Positions 10,301 to 20,300 of a stretch of DNA of 64,000 bases are shown piece after piece (position 1 is the stretch's first letter; each line of letters starts with the position of its first letter). The notes under the pieces are model-generated. The model did not search any database. It saw only the letters and a list, made by a program, of their open reading frames with translations, and was not told where the DNA came from. This DNA comes from Lepidonotus clava (Eukaryota > Annelida > Polychaeta > Phyllodocida > Polynoidae). The stretch spans positions 29,862,792 through 29,926,791 of the forward strand of contig OW387135.1 in assembly GCA_936440205.1 (NCBI GenBank). Reading direction: 5' to 3'. A program made the translations under genes and the position numbers.

Positions 10301-12938
10301 GACGGAGGTAAGCCTGTCACAATAATATGATATTCAAAATAGCAGTTTTTAAATGTCAGGACTTGGCATATTTCACCAACTCCTGCTTGCAACAAAGAGC
10401 GATTTAGTTCACCCAAGAATCATCAGATCATTGGCCCCAGAAAATCGCTTGCGTGCTTGATGTACTAAAACAGGTGGATAAAATTGTAGTGGATGCACCT
10501 GCGAACCATTTGGTCCTCGTTAAAATTCCCCAGAACACAAATCTTCACCAAATAGTTGAATAAGAAACTCATTAATTTCCTCTTATAGCCATTTCATTTT
10601 CCATCTTGCAAATAACCTTGATAACAACGTGGCAAGATTGCCAATAAGGCAACGTACAGATAAATCGTTTTCCCAGGTCTGGGAATGTTTGTCTGTCCAA
10701 TAGACTGTCCAATTGATGTCCAAGCGGAAGGTATCAGAAACAGATAATTAGTTAGCTGGCTTACTGGTTTTCTACAGTTCTGGTTTCAACCAACTGTTAA
10801 CCTATGGAAGGGGTATGCAGTTTGTCTGCATAATTAGACCCAGACAAGGACGGGCGAGCCTAAATGCTATATTCCACTTTGCGGTAGGTGACATTTGCAG
10901 TCGTTATTTCTTGGTGCCGCAATCGATTTGCAGTTCTGACACCAAATTGTTGGTATCTGGTACCACAAGCAATTCATATAAAATCAATGTAAAATGGCAA
11001 GCAAGTGCCGCAAGTACCTATATTCCACCTTGCCGTACCCTGCCACAAGCAAGTATGCGGCAGTTTGATTGTGTTTTCTTATGGTGCCGCAAGCAAATAT
11101 CATTATAGTGGAATATAGCCTTTATAGCAGGTGCTGCAAGCAGGTGCAGCAAGTACCTATATTCCAACTTGTGGCACCCTACCGCAAGCAAGTTTGCAGC
11201 AGTTTGATTGCGTTTTCTTATGGTGCTGCAAGCAAGTGCCGTATAGTGGAATATGGCCATAAGGAAATAGGACTCAATATTTATAAGTAGACCCAGGGTA
11301 TAGTACTTCAAGGCAGCTGCCCAAGGTTCCACCTGCCTCCATCCTGGAATCCAAACCCTGGGTACACTACCCCTAATACCCCCTTCATACAATGGATACA
11401 TTATCCCCTTCTATCCTATCCATACCCTGGGTATTCTACCCCCTAATACCCATTCCATACCCTGGGTACTCTACCCCTCCATACATAGGGTAAACTACCC
11501 CCTAATACCCCTTCAATACCCTGGGTGTACTACCCCCTCTACCCCCTCCATATGCTGGGTACATTATATACCCCCTTTTCCTCTTTCATACCCCCTCCAT
11601 ACCCTTTGTATACTCCCCTTCTACCCCATTATCCTTCTAATACCCTTTCCATACCCTAGGTCTGCAACTACCATACCCTGGGTCCTCATCAAACCTGCTC
11701 ACTATTATGGTGATTGGGGGTGTATGAAAATATCATAAGGAAATACAGGCTTCTGATTGGCTGACTGTAAAGAAGACCCTGGGTATGCATACCCAAGGGA
11801 TACAGAAAGTGGCCAAATGGCCCCCGAGCCTGCTGCTCCACCCAGAGGCTGATATCCCTGACATACTGACAGTTGATAAACCCATGGAGGACACTTGTTG
11901 TTTCTTTTTTATTTATCTCATACCCTGGCAACATTTTCAGTCAAATTTCAAAGCTCAGACTCACTGAACCAGGGGATGTATTTCTCCTGCTGGAACTACT
12001 TTTCTTTATCACCTACTCTGCCGACGAGCCGAGCGTATTGTCAGCAGGGCGTATTGCCAAGCTGTACGCACGGCTCACTGTAGACACCTATAGTTCATAG
12101 TAATTCTAAGATTTTTCTAAATATTTCTTGGGTGATAAAATAAAGAAGATCCTAAGGGGCCGTCCCAGGGTGGCCATACGGCCCTAGGACCTAGGACGCC
12201 ATGTCCCCGAGCCATACGGCCACCCTCGGACGGCCCCCACGGGCCGTCTTATTATAGTATCCCCCTCCAGTTATCACCCTGCATGTGTCACTGTATTGAC
12301 TCCTAACTACGGACCCTGCATGCATCACCATTCGGTATGATAAAATACATGTCAACTATCAGAAAGCCAAAGACTAAAGAAAGTCGACTTACGTATGAGA
12401 TAAGGGGGATGTTCCAGGCGGTGGCCACGATGGCCTCGGTGAGGCAGGCCGTGTGGCCGGGGCCGATAAATCCGTGCACCCCCATCTCCCGGAACTCGGT
12501 CATCACCTGGATGTTGCTCGCGTGGGACCCGTCCGTTTTCCTCCACAGAAACTCCAGTTTAACGCTCAGGTTCGCGAGCAGCTCGTTATTCAGCTTGTCG
12601 ACGGCCACGGCCATGGCGCCCACATGGTACTTGGGGTGAAAAGGAGACCCGTCGTACAAGAAGCCCAGGGTGTAGACGTTTGGGGGACAGGTCCGTGCGC
12701 ATCCCACACCGCAGCTCATCCCCTTGGACCCCACTGGCTGCGAGCTACTCAACACCGTACATGAGTCGTTCACCCCGGCCGTAAAGGGGAGAAGGAGCCC
12801 GAGGAGGAGCAGGAGGAAGGCCAGGGATCTGGTCCTGGAGGTGGTGGCGGTAGTGGCGGTAGTGGCGGTAGTGGCGGTAGTGGCGGTAGTGGCGGTGGTG
12901 GCGGAGGCCCTCCCCGCCCAATGCCTCAAGGCCCCCAT
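717..12938 (-). CDS. Receptor-type guanylate cyclase / natriuretic peptide receptor-like, 5' part (9 coding exons, partial)
   Basis: The coding exons are 12393-12938, 7071-7183, 6415-6620, 5774-5932, 5169-5383, 3810-3945, 1949-2082, 1017-1116 and 717-792. All have AG/GT borders, every phase matches, and they total 1685 coding bases (about 561 residues). In order they encode an Ala/Thr-rich N-terminus, a hydrophobic signal segment (about residues 38-56), an ANF-receptor ligand-binding domain (about 75-500), a juxtamembrane CGLDG...C motif and a transmembrane helix (about 541-560). Family hallmarks are FIGPGHTACLTEA, WNIPLISY, FVRTFPP, YGWNRTVIIY, ATYLYDAVYLYGRTL and IRGYSIHIDG. Eight N-X-S/T sites are visible. 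Known family role: an extracellular ligand activates a cytoplasmic cyclase that makes cGMP. The kinase-homology and cyclase exons are expected left of the window, so cyclase activity is inferred from the ectodomain type. A clearance-type receptor without a cyclase is the main alternative. Confidence 0.9.
1017..1116 (-). CDS. Receptor exon 8: membrane-proximal stalk
   Basis: The exon has 100 bases, phase 0 to phase 1, with acceptor CTTCCATGAACAG and donor GTGAGT. It encodes DDIWIDKAPKSIPACGLDGS followed by ECLP, equivalent to the W-P-x-x-x-P-P-x-D-x-P-x-C-G-F-D...C juxtamembrane motif of receptor guanylate cyclases. The motif sits where the family has it and supports this identification over other ANF-domain receptors. 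Confidence 0.85.
1321..1365. repeat. (TTG)15 microsatellite in receptor intron 7
   Basis: This is an uninterrupted trinucleotide run. The rest of the intron (1117-1948) holds nothing I can identify. Confidence 0.95.
1949..2082 (-). CDS. Receptor exon 7
   Basis: The exon has 134 bases, phase 1 to phase 0, with acceptor CTGTTTTCAG and donor GTGGGT. It encodes IRGYSIHIDGNGNSMANYSVYTV, matching the (F/I)-x-G-x-x-G-Y-x-x-I-D-x-x-G-(D/N)-R/S segment at the end of ANF-receptor domains. The chain then runs toward the membrane. Confidence 0.85.
2503..3795. mobile_element. Outer inverted-repeat element, interrupted by a second insertion
   Basis: The left part (2503-2654) begins TAAAGTCCCATACCAACTAG. 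The right remnant (3750-3795) ends ...CGCCTAGTGGGTGTAGGGCTC, its reverse complement apart from several mismatches. The left interior (GTATTAAAATGTATATGTTTGATCTG) matches the interior of the intact copy at 23.6 kb. A related element (2655-3749) was inserted at a TA inside it. It is a non-autonomous DNA transposon (MITE) in receptor intron 6. Confidence 0.75.
2655..3749. mobile_element. Fold-back DNA element with inverted tandem arrays (about 14-base core)
   Basis: Its terminal inverted repeats of about 50 bases start TAAAGCTCCATACCCACTAG. The left one carries GCGACTGGTGACGGGCAACTGCC and the right one GGCAGTTGTCCATCGCCAGTCGC. The interior is a palindrome: 2795-3186 is tandem AGGACAACTACCCC (spacers of 1-9 bases) and 3220-3690 is the same unit reversed (GGGGTAGTTGTCCT). 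The centre is a small hairpin near 3187-3208 (CTGCCCTT...AGGGCAG). It is flanked by TA. No coding capacity is visible. Sea-urchin TU elements are a known family with inverted arms of about 15-base tandem repeats; kinship is unproven. Confidence 0.85.
3810..3945 (-). CDS. Receptor exon 6
   Basis: The exon has 136 bases, phase 0 to phase 1, with acceptor TTTTGTCCCCAG. It encodes ATYLYDAVYLYGRTLVEAL, the strongest family signature in this gene (family form A-x-L-Y-D-A-V-x-L-Y). The donor is the least certain border. GTGTGT at 3804-3809 is chosen because its phase fits exon 7; a GTAC a few bases downstream would not fit. An inverted-repeat transposon ends about 15 bases beyond this donor. Confidence 0.85.
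3946..5168. other. Receptor intron 5
   Basis: This is non-coding AT-rich intron sequence. A 99-codon plus-strand frame at 4778-5077 has no recognisable domain or clear splice context. I see no repeat family here. Confidence 0.6.
5169..5383 (-). CDS. Receptor exon 5
   Basis: The exon has 215 bases, phase 1 to phase 0, with acceptor GATTCTTGCAG and donor GTAAGG. It encodes WEERNSGDP, two N-glycosylation sites (NLT, NIT), a VFLLCYRAP strand and the FNVYKYNSYQFKIL helix region of the membrane-proximal ligand-binding lobe. Confidence 0.9.
5774..5932 (-). CDS. Receptor exon 4
   Basis: The exon has 159 bases, phase 1 to phase 1, with donor GTAAGA. It encodes IYIFLADHDAFVDFV, equivalent to the (A)R-I-x-I-L-x-A strand of the family. 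A charged helix and NDNDTDIFLK follow. Its codons are GC-rich compared with the flanking introns. Confidence 0.9.
5960..6195. mobile_element. MITE copies with abutting ends (same family as 31244-31474)
   Basis: The block holds ATTCTGTCTATCATG, TTTTGCAATAACACAAT and CTTGGTAAAA, as in the 31.2-kb copy. The end AGCCAAATTAGTTATGAAGA...GGCCCC is followed at once by its reverse complement GGGCCCATATCTTTGTAACTA and about 50 bases of a second, opposite copy. The result is a palindrome centred near 6130. It lies in receptor intron 3. Confidence 0.7.
6415..6620 (-). CDS. Receptor exon 3
   Basis: The exon has 206 bases, phase 2 to phase 1, with acceptor CATCTTTTCCAG and donor GTAGGT. It completes the Gly codon and starts WNRTVIIYSALD, the classic W-x-x-V/A-I-I-Y strand. 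It ends in DALKKMFDETKDKTR. A second GT a few bases downstream (GTATTC) was rejected because it breaks the join to exon 4. Confidence 0.88.
7071..7183 (-). CDS. Receptor exon 2
   Basis: The exon has 113 bases, phase 0 to phase 2, with acceptor TTTGTGTTTCAG and donor GTAAGT. It encodes a segment with VEATARFVRTFPPRMK and VVGYIKSIMSHYG, where receptor cyclases have their conserved R-(T/V)-x-PP motif and the helix before the central strand. It continues LISY from exon 1 without a gap. Confidence 0.9.
8252..8549. mobile_element. MITE-like element
   Basis: The left end AAAGGGGAGCCACCTTGAAAT is matched by the right end ATTTCAAGGTGGCTCCCTTT about 300 bases on. The interior is AT-rich with no coding potential. 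It sits in receptor intron 1. Target duplication is unclear. Confidence 0.7.
10865..11260. repeat. Composite tandem and inverted repeat (CTATATTCCA family)
   Basis: Two diverged units of about 120 bases (11005-11120 and 11136-11256) share CAAGTACCTATATTCCA, GCAGTTTGATTG and TTTTCTTATGGTG. Each opens with CTATATTCCA and closes with its reverse complement TGGAATATRG. A partial third unit starts at 10868. Short words such as GGTGCCGCAAGCAA recur, suggesting local amplification of a small MITE. Confidence 0.7.
11290..11690. repeat. Minisatellite, CCATACCCTGGGTA-type units
   Basis: Degenerate tandem units of about 35 bases are built from CCATACCCTGGGT, ACTACCCC and CTAATACCC. The array is strongly C-biased on the plus strand and has no coding sense. 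It lies in receptor intron 1. Confidence 0.8.
12156..12237. mobile_element. Short inverted repeat (possible MITE)
   Basis: Arms of 26-28 bases (GGGGCCGTCCCAGGGTGGCC / GGCCACCCTCGGACGGCCCC) have only a few mismatches and a loop of about 28 bases. The block is very GC-rich and would form a stable hairpin in either strand. It lies in intron 1 close to exon 1. Confidence 0.6.
12393..12938 (-). CDS. Receptor exon 1: start codon, signal peptide, N-terminal ligand-binding lobe
   Basis: The exon has 182 codons and ends in phase 0 at a GTAAGT donor. The ATG at 12938 is chosen because the next in-frame Met lies after the signal peptide. The first 33 residues are an Ala-Thr-Thr run from a 9-base coding minisatellite. 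A Leu-rich hydrophobic stretch ending FTAG follows and looks like the signal-peptide core. The Cys-rich segment (SCGVGCARTC) and the start of the periplasmic-binding-like fold (VYTLGFLYDG) come next, ending IPLISY. The signal peptide's n-region is unusually long. Confidence 0.9.
12840..12905 (-). repeat. Coding 9-base minisatellite in exon 1
   Basis: About six copies of TGGCGGTAG (plus strand) encode Ala-Thr-Thr on the minus strand, between the start Met and the signal-peptide core. The repeat preserves frame whatever its copy number, so length alleles are expected. Confidence 0.85.
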
Positions 12939-13282
12939 TCAATGAGTCGGTGGCGAGCTAATCCCAGCAGCTGGAGCAGCTCATGTAGCGGTGAGTGACT
13001 CGTCGGGCCGAGAACAGGGTCCATCCTGACCCTGCGAGGTGCGAGGTGCGAACTCCACCGCCTAACCCTGGCGACCCTAGTCCTCCTTTGTCTGAGGGGG
13101 CATTCTGTTGAATGCCAAGTAGAGTAACTCTAGCATGTCCTGAGCTGCTCGTCTTAGCTGTCTCCGGACGCACAATGTGTGTAATTACGTTATAGCTCCT
13201 GCCAGATGGCACGTACATCCACGATAAATGTAGTTGTCACACTAATCTCTGCTCGTCACCTGTCTCCTGGTAATGGTAACAC
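12939..13282 (-). other. 5' leader of the receptor mRNA, with upstream ORF
   Basis: A strong 3' splice site (TACTTTCTGTTGCAG) precedes position 13282, so exon 1 probably starts there and an earlier non-coding exon lies farther right. The leader holds several ATGs. The longest upstream ORF runs 13218-12958 (86 codons) and stops 19 bases before the receptor ATG in another frame. This could dampen translation (inference). Confidence 0.5.
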
Positions 13283-16167
13283 CTGCAACAGAAAGTATAG
13301 CCGTTAGTGTTAGCTTTATGATAGACGCATGATATTATAATATCGCACACAATTAGTGCCGCTATATTGAGAAAGAATGTAAGCTAATTGGCCTCACTTT
13401 ACTGCCGCATATCATCTAGATGTTAAGGTTAGACATTCAGATACTGGTTTATTCCCACCTATCACAGGCACCCATACACCTTGTGACAGTAACATGTACC
13501 TCACTGTGAAGGGATCCCACAGTAAAGTACCTCCATAGTTAAGGTTAAAACTTTCGATACCTGTTTTCCGAGGATGTAAAAATATGTTCCTGTGATATAG
13601 GATCTACTGTTCTATAACAGTATGGTAAACACCACTTTGCAATATACGTATAATCATAATAGAATCAAGTGAATGAAACTTATTCGGTTATGATACCAGG
13701 TTTAGGGTCAGTGTATTTCTATTTTATGGATGTTAAAGCTCTTTCCTCCTGCTGCCTGAAAGCTGTTTTTATTCTAACCCGCCATTGCATAAACCAACCT
13801 ACTGCCCTATGTGAATAGTAAGAAGGGAATCGGTGAAATTACAGGGAGGGATCCCACAAACTTAGTGAACAGATATAACTGTTGTCAATTTTCTTATAAA
13901 TAAACGTTAAGGTATTGGGAATATCAAATGATAAATTAATGTTTAAGGTACAAAGGAAACACCAGGAACAGCTATTTTTAGTATATGTATGGGACAGCAC
14001 ACCTGGATGAATGCCAGTGTGGGCAGCATCTGATATGACATCAACGTTGTATTACCGTGTATATAATAACATGAAGACATATTTATCAGTCCTCTAGACT
14101 AAAAACTACTTTGGTAGCAAATGTTAATGATCATCTATAACAATTAATGACCTGTGACGCCACCCTTGCTACCCCCTTTGATTATGTTAGCCAGGTTGTC
14201 TAGCCCCAGTGTGTCCCAAGTAGGTTGGTGTAAGGTAAGAATGTAGGAGGGGAAGTAGGAGGGGAGCAAATGAATGACAAAGATATATGGCTTTCTATTT
14301 CTGAATTAAGTGTTAATCAATGTAAATGGTTTGGAGATTAATACTTTAACGATTTTACAGATAAGAATTCATGAATGTATTTATTGGAAAAAGGATATCG
14401 TTGTCTTGAGCCAAACTCCCAATAAAACTGTTTTTTTATTCACATTGTATTGGGTCAGAAACCCGCATATCTTGTGTATGGAAAAATTAGTAACATACAT
14501 TGAGCCAAACTCCCACACTATAGGGGCCGTCCATAGGGTATGCACATTTTCAAAAATATCAGACCCCACCACCCCCTTGGGATAAAGTATGTATTTGATT
14601 TGTACTAGAGCGTTCATATACTTTCAAACATTTACATCTCACCCTTGATGCATACGCACTTTAAGGAAGGTACTTATGCACTTCTGTACAATAATCATAT
14701 ATTCTGTCAAGTGATGTTTTCCTTGCAATTTCTGCCGATACAGTTTTTCAAATGGCAATAGTCCGTTTGCTGATTGTCACATATGAGCGAGTAAATGTTG
14801 ACTTTCTGTATGATATAGCACATGGGCCATGTTTTCTAAAACTATCCACCTTTTCTGTGGGAACTTATTATAAAAGATACAGAGAGACAAAAACTAATTC
14901 TTAAGCTTTGAGCCTTCGGACAGGAAGTCAATTTTTCAGGAGGTGTCTCACGCCATAATTCACTGCACGGTGCGAACTGGCATTCGGTCTATGCATAGTT
15001 GCCAAAATAGCTAACAGAAATTACACGCTGGTAAATGATATCGGCGATATTGCTGCGATGTAGTATTGGGATAATGTATCTATAGTCGCAAGAGGAAGGA
15101 ATCGATGTGTGGAATACAAGCCTATTGGCCTATGACAATTCGGTAACACAACTTCAAAATTAATGTCAAATTTGATATAGGGCCTGATTAACAAGAGTTA
15201 ATGGGAATATATGATCTTTTTCTAACTGCAGTTACAACATTCAAAATGGCAGTAACCAATTTTAAGACGACGGATATATCTTTTAAGTACAAATTGATCC
15301 ATAGTGATACGCACATAGATGATAGATAAGGGAACTGGTCAAACCATAACCGTAACAATTGACCTAATTAAAAACCAACATAATAATTCATTATGGGGTC
15401 ATAAGTTTGATGAATACTAGTGAAAGCTTTTAGGTGCAATTACATCCAGGCTAGGGTCTCAGATGTAGTTCATATTCATTAACATTCTTAAATTTTGAAA
15501 TTAGGTTGGTATATGTGATCTAGAGAACGGCTACGCCCCTCATATTGCACATTGGTCAGTACCTCAGGCGCACACGGGGATTATGCTGCTTTTCAGCAGG
15601 GGGCATGTAAAACTCATTTTGCCTTTACAGCTAGGTTGTGCAAGTGTGCTAAATGTTAGGATTATTTAGTTATTGATGATAAAAATAGGTGTGTGGTAAC
15701 TGAGTCATGCCACGAGCATGGCACTAAGCAATCAGTAACATGATTTTAAGATAATTGGAAAGAAGTAGCAGCTAATGAGGGTGAGACCATCACTATAACA
15801 CCCACTCGGTGAGGGAATGCGTGGCGATGCCACCTACCTGCAATAGACCTGATGAGAGTTAAGACAATAAAATCAATAACAGGGATTGTATATAAGTAGC
15901 AGTCAAGGTGGGAAAGGCGGAGAGCTTATGATAAATTACTAAAAGACATAATTATGAGCTAGCGGGATTGTATGCCACTGCTGGTGGTATTCCTCGGTGA
16001 CCATACTTGGGTTTTAGCCGGAGTTACCTGTGTGAATAAAATGGTTTAGGAGTTATGTTTGCTAAAAGAAGCTGAATTAGACTATCCCACGTAGCCTTCT
16101 AGCAAGGGAATATAGCTTGAGTGAGTACATTGGTACTGGAGATGTCTACCAGTTGTCTTGGGCCTGT
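13283..16167. other. Upstream intron or intergenic DNA
   Basis: This AT-rich sequence is probably the first intron of the receptor if its promoter lies farther right. Apart from the inverted-repeat element at 14522-14677, I see no exon or named repeat here. Confidence 0.5.
14522..14677. mobile_element. MITE, GGGCCKTCCAT family, diverged copy
   Basis: The left end AGGGGCCGTCCATAGGGTAT continues to TCAAAAATATCAGACCCC. The right end (CATACGCACTTTAAGGAAGG) is a decayed reverse complement. It shares both ends with the copy at 34145-34310. Confidence 0.55.
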
Positions 16168-16609
16168 GCCCATCCCAGTTTGAGTATATCCTGGGGTTGG
16201 ACAAGGGTTGGACAAAATAGACATCGATGCCATCCTTGTCTCAAAGGCTTTGGATAACTTAAATAAGCAAGAATTGTGTTTTTCTATATCCCCAAGTACT
16301 GCTTAAACATTATCATTTCTCAAATTGTATCAATTGACAAATTTGCAGGTTTGCCAGCCAATCAAAATATTGTATTTCAGGGCAAAATAGGGTCGAACAT
16401 TGTAGGTTGAATTGACAGGCTTTACCATTGGTTCCTATGGAGAAAAGTCCAAAATGTGAGGTCACATTTCAAAAATTTTAGGAGCAATCTGTCAACTAAA
16501 TTGCTTTGGTTATGTTTGTATTGTGCAAATCTCCTCAGGAAATAAGCAGGGAAGTAATTTTGGTAATATTTCATGGTGAATTTTGTTGTTGGTATAAACT
16601 GGGATGGGC
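16168..16609. mobile_element. MITE with GCCCATCCCAGTTT ends
   Basis: The left end GCCCATCCCAGTTTGAGTAT and right end GGTATAAACTGGGATGGGC are inverted repeats about 440 bases apart. There is no coding capacity inside and the terminal family is not recognised. Confidence 0.65.
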
Positions 16610-19600
16610 TAATTGTATGGAAGAAGAGACATTATAACCTCCAGCATTGAAGGATTCACCAATAAAGTTGTTCATTTGCAAGTGTCCTCTGCCAGTGTCT
16701 TCATTTAGACATGGACACCCTAACTGAAGAGGACCTTTACCCTTCAGCTAGCATAGCATTGTCTAACTCATAACTTTCCATATTACATAAGATAAATGCA
16801 ATGATATATAGCCTAATAGGAACTTGTTTATTCATCTCCCCATCATAAATTTAAAAATAAACCACACATTTGTTCAATATAACCGTAGGTATAATGTCTA
16901 AAATTGAGGCATGGATCCTATCCAAGTAAGAATATCAATGCGACAGTATGCATGCACTCAGACTACTGCGTGGGCTATAGCTATTAATAGCTGGTTTGGC
17001 CTACGCCTTTGAAGGGAGAGAACGGATGATCCGAGGCTTTTGTCATTCATCTTAACGTTCCTTGGCACTCGATTGGTCCGCTGGTGGCCACAATGCTACC
17101 CTATCGACCTGTGGTTACGTCATGGGTGGGCCAGGACCCAGCGTTCAAAGGCCAGCGGTAATAATGTCAAGTGGGACAACCCACATCCAGCATCAGATTG
17201 ATTTGGCCAGCAGTCTATGGCAAGAGTCAACAAGTTTCGTTCCACTCACTTAGCTGGCAGTAAGAGTCACTCGTAATAGGGCCTACATAAATACATCGTA
17301 ATGTATTCTCACTGACGCACTTGTTTGTGGGTTGGGATGAAGGGGGAGGAGAGCAAAGGCCATACATGTACTTTTATCCCACTTTTACCGAGCAGGAGTA
17401 GGAACTAATGTAAACTCGATCTGATAAACGCAGCTGGAGGCAAATAATGTTACTACCTTTGAACCTGTTAACGATACAGTCACCAGGCATTAACAGCTCT
17501 TGTAGGCATTGCCTTTGGACTATTTCTATGGTTTCAACTAATCTAACTGCAAGACCACATGTGGAGTACTACCACGTAAGGGTTCTCAATATTCTCTGTG
17601 GAAACGCTCAAATTCGGCCAATGTGGGAGTTTCTTATGGACTATGCGGTTAAGAGGTAATACCACGAGCTACTCCTTTTTCTCAGAGCTCTTGTAGAGCG
17701 CATGAGGAGTGCTCCGAGGGGGGTCCATCCAATCTCGTCTTATCTCGAGGATTCTCGTGACACCACGCTGGTTGTGCCATCTGGTGACAGGAAGTCTCAC
17801 GGCAAAATCCTCGCAATTTCTCTTTCTTCGAGAACCGAATAAATAAGGGCCGCAATTCGTCCATTTGCGAGCTACTCGCCTCGCCATAGGTGTGTGCAGT
17901 AGGCACGTGGAGACCCCTTTGTAGTTATTACTCTGTGCGCTTCTCTGACTACCAACAATTACTCAAATGTAAAATACCAATTGCATTGCACTGGATCAGA
18001 CATCAAGAATGTTCCTTAAATGTTCTTTAAATGCCTCACGCATTTTGAGAATAACTGAAATGCTCTATCATTGCGCCATGAGCTTGCTGTTATGATCATT
18101 TCCTTCCTTTTGAAGAAACCTTAAGCTCACTCAAAGTCTATCAATTATTTTCATATCACAAGCTCAAATGCTGATAACAAAAATGGGCATTGATATGAGT
18201 TAAAAATCCATACGACACTTCAGCTCTTGACTACAGTAGGTATTTCAATCGGTGTTTTTCAGTCTCAAAGAAAATACACTATTTTTATTTCACCCTTTGA
18301 ATCAGCAAGAAATTCTAAATATAACAATAGAGATAGTTTATGTATTCTAACAGACACAAATAACATAATGAATTCTCTTATAGCAAAGTTAACAGCCGAT
18401 GTATCATTTTATTCCAAAGGTAATCAAGACGTCTGCTCTCAAATGTGGATGGAAAAATAGAAGAAACATGTATTGAAATGCCCATGTGCTACATTTCTGG
18501 GCTATATGATTGTGTACTCTCAACGTATCACTGGATGAGACAAATGATCTTTCTGTTCACGTTTGCCCCTAGAAATCAATGATAGTCAACGAATGATGCA
18601 TGATAATACCAAATCAGTAATTCCTTGTTACATGATGTGTAAGAAATATATTAAAACTGGGAGTTTACAATGTCATCTATACCTCTGAAATATTGTCTCT
18701 ATTAGGAGTTGGTTGATTGCTGTAAATGATCACAAACAAAGGAACCGCCAGCAACTGTATCTGGTTGGAGAATGCCAAGACAGCATTTTGAAAAGGCCAA
18801 GCGGTTACGCACTACAGCATTTTATGTGAATGCCCATCTCAATTAGATATAAGAGATAATTGGATACAGTCGTTCAGTGGAACCAGAGGGTCAGAATAAA
18901 ACAGAATGTCATAACCAGCTAATAATCATAATGATAATTATTTTTTTCCTTTTATTAGGTTTTCAGTGGCCTTCAGTATAATGAATTCCTCGGATTGCGA
19001 TGAAGTATTTTCAAGAAAATACCATTATATGGCAAATGCACTCCTAGATAAGGGACTGCTCATGGCAATGTACTTGTAGCTATGTCAAATACTTGAATGT
19101 GTGTAGCTAAAATGTAGGCTATGTGCCGATCTATGAAAATAAAACCTGCGGTAACTGAGACGAGCAATTATGGTTATACAGACAGAGCAATCTGTGCGCC
19201 AACATCAATCGTGGTGCTGACTCGTGGTTGATTATAGATGAAATCAGACACGATCGAATATAGAATACGTTCAGACGTGGCAAATGATGCAAGTCATAGC
19301 TTATAATGTGAAGACCCATGACAGAAAAAGTGATGCATGATTTCACTATAATATAGTGACATATTATGTCCTACCCTTGTTAAAATATATGGTCTAAAGG
19401 GACGCAAAATGCCTAGGAATAGGCAGGTCAAGCAACCTCAACGTCTCTCTTTACCTTTAGGCAAACTTGTGGAGATTTTCTTAGAATTGGATACATGTGA
19501 TAATGGTAGTATCAACGTCAGAGTACGCCTACTATAAAATGATTCTAAAATAATGCATTGCAATTGAGATAAAACATACGTATCTTACGTTTACGCAACT

Positions 19601-19910
19601 TATATGTAATGCATTCGAACTGCTTAACCTCGCTCTTAACAACAATCATTTTGATACTTACTGAAAGACAAGTCCATCGTAAATAAACACGTATTTCCAC
19701 ACATTCAAGTCGTCATTAGGCCCGATGCAGCGCTCAGAATAACTGCATGGTCAAGTCCATGTTTTTAAATCCGTTAATCTACCGCAGAGTGCACCAAAAG
19801 TTGAACAGGATTAAAAGGCGTGCTCTATCGATGGGGACAGATCCATTTCTGTTTCTCTGGGGGAAAGTCGACTCCCAAGCCTTCTTCGACTAAAGGCGAC
19901 TGGAGTTTTT
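16610..19910. other. Intergenic DNA, no gene supported
   Basis: The stretch is mostly AT-rich. A GC-richer patch (17669-17906) has overlapping open minus-strand frames but no splice sites or domains I trust. No other structure is visible. Confidence 0.5.
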
Positions 19911-19914
19911 AGTG

Positions 19915-20300
19915 GAGAGAAGGTGGAGCGTCCCGGGAGGCCTGAGGTGGGTTCAGGTAGTGTGTGCTGCTGCCTCCGGGCGGGGGGTGGTCACCTGCTG
20001 CTCCCCTCACCTGCGCTGCCCGCCGCCTTATCCGCCGCCTTAAGCCGCGCCCTGGAGCGCCCTGCTGGATGCCTCCTGGAGGTGGGGCACAAGGGGCGGG
20101 AGGGTAGGCCCGATCCAGTGGTGCTAGCAGTAGCTTCCACTGATTAGTTTCTGTGAAGACATTGATCAGGGGGTCGGCGGCAGGCGCTGACCTCCAGGAG
20201 GAGGTGTTACGTAAACCCGGCCCGCCCTGGTGGTGGTACACCACCGCCAGACCTCCAGGCATCCGCTCAAATACCAACCCCACCCCCTCAGTAGTAAACC
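19915..20300. promoter_or_regulatory. CpG-rich island (possible promoter or first exon)
   Basis: About 380 bases are far richer in GC and CpG than their surroundings (CCGCCGCCTTATCCGCCGCC, GAGCGCCCTG, GGCGGGAGGG). Open frames exist on both strands but look like composition artefacts. It could be the promoter or non-coding first exon of the minus-strand receptor, whose leader needs an exon to the right of 13282. That link is inference. Confidence 0.35.

Larger units (their letters stand above)
7184..12392. other. Receptor intron 1 (5.2 kb)
   Basis: This long intron lies between signal-peptide exon 1 and exon 2. It holds the MITE at 8252-8549, the composite repeat at 10865-11260, the minisatellite at 11290-11690 and the small inverted repeat at 12156-12237. 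A weak 100-base inverted repeat (CTTATTTAGA/TCTAAATAAG) lies at 7839-7938. I found no coding exon in 8550-10860. Confidence 0.7.

Noticed and set aside
12337-12945. Several plus- and minus-strand ORFs over exon 1
   Set aside because: Shadows of the GC-rich receptor exon 1. Only the frame starting at 12938 gives the ligand-binding domain.
19909-20283. 124-codon minus-strand ORF
   Set aside because: Pro/Arg/Gly-rich translation of a CpG-rich patch, with all frames open; explained by composition.
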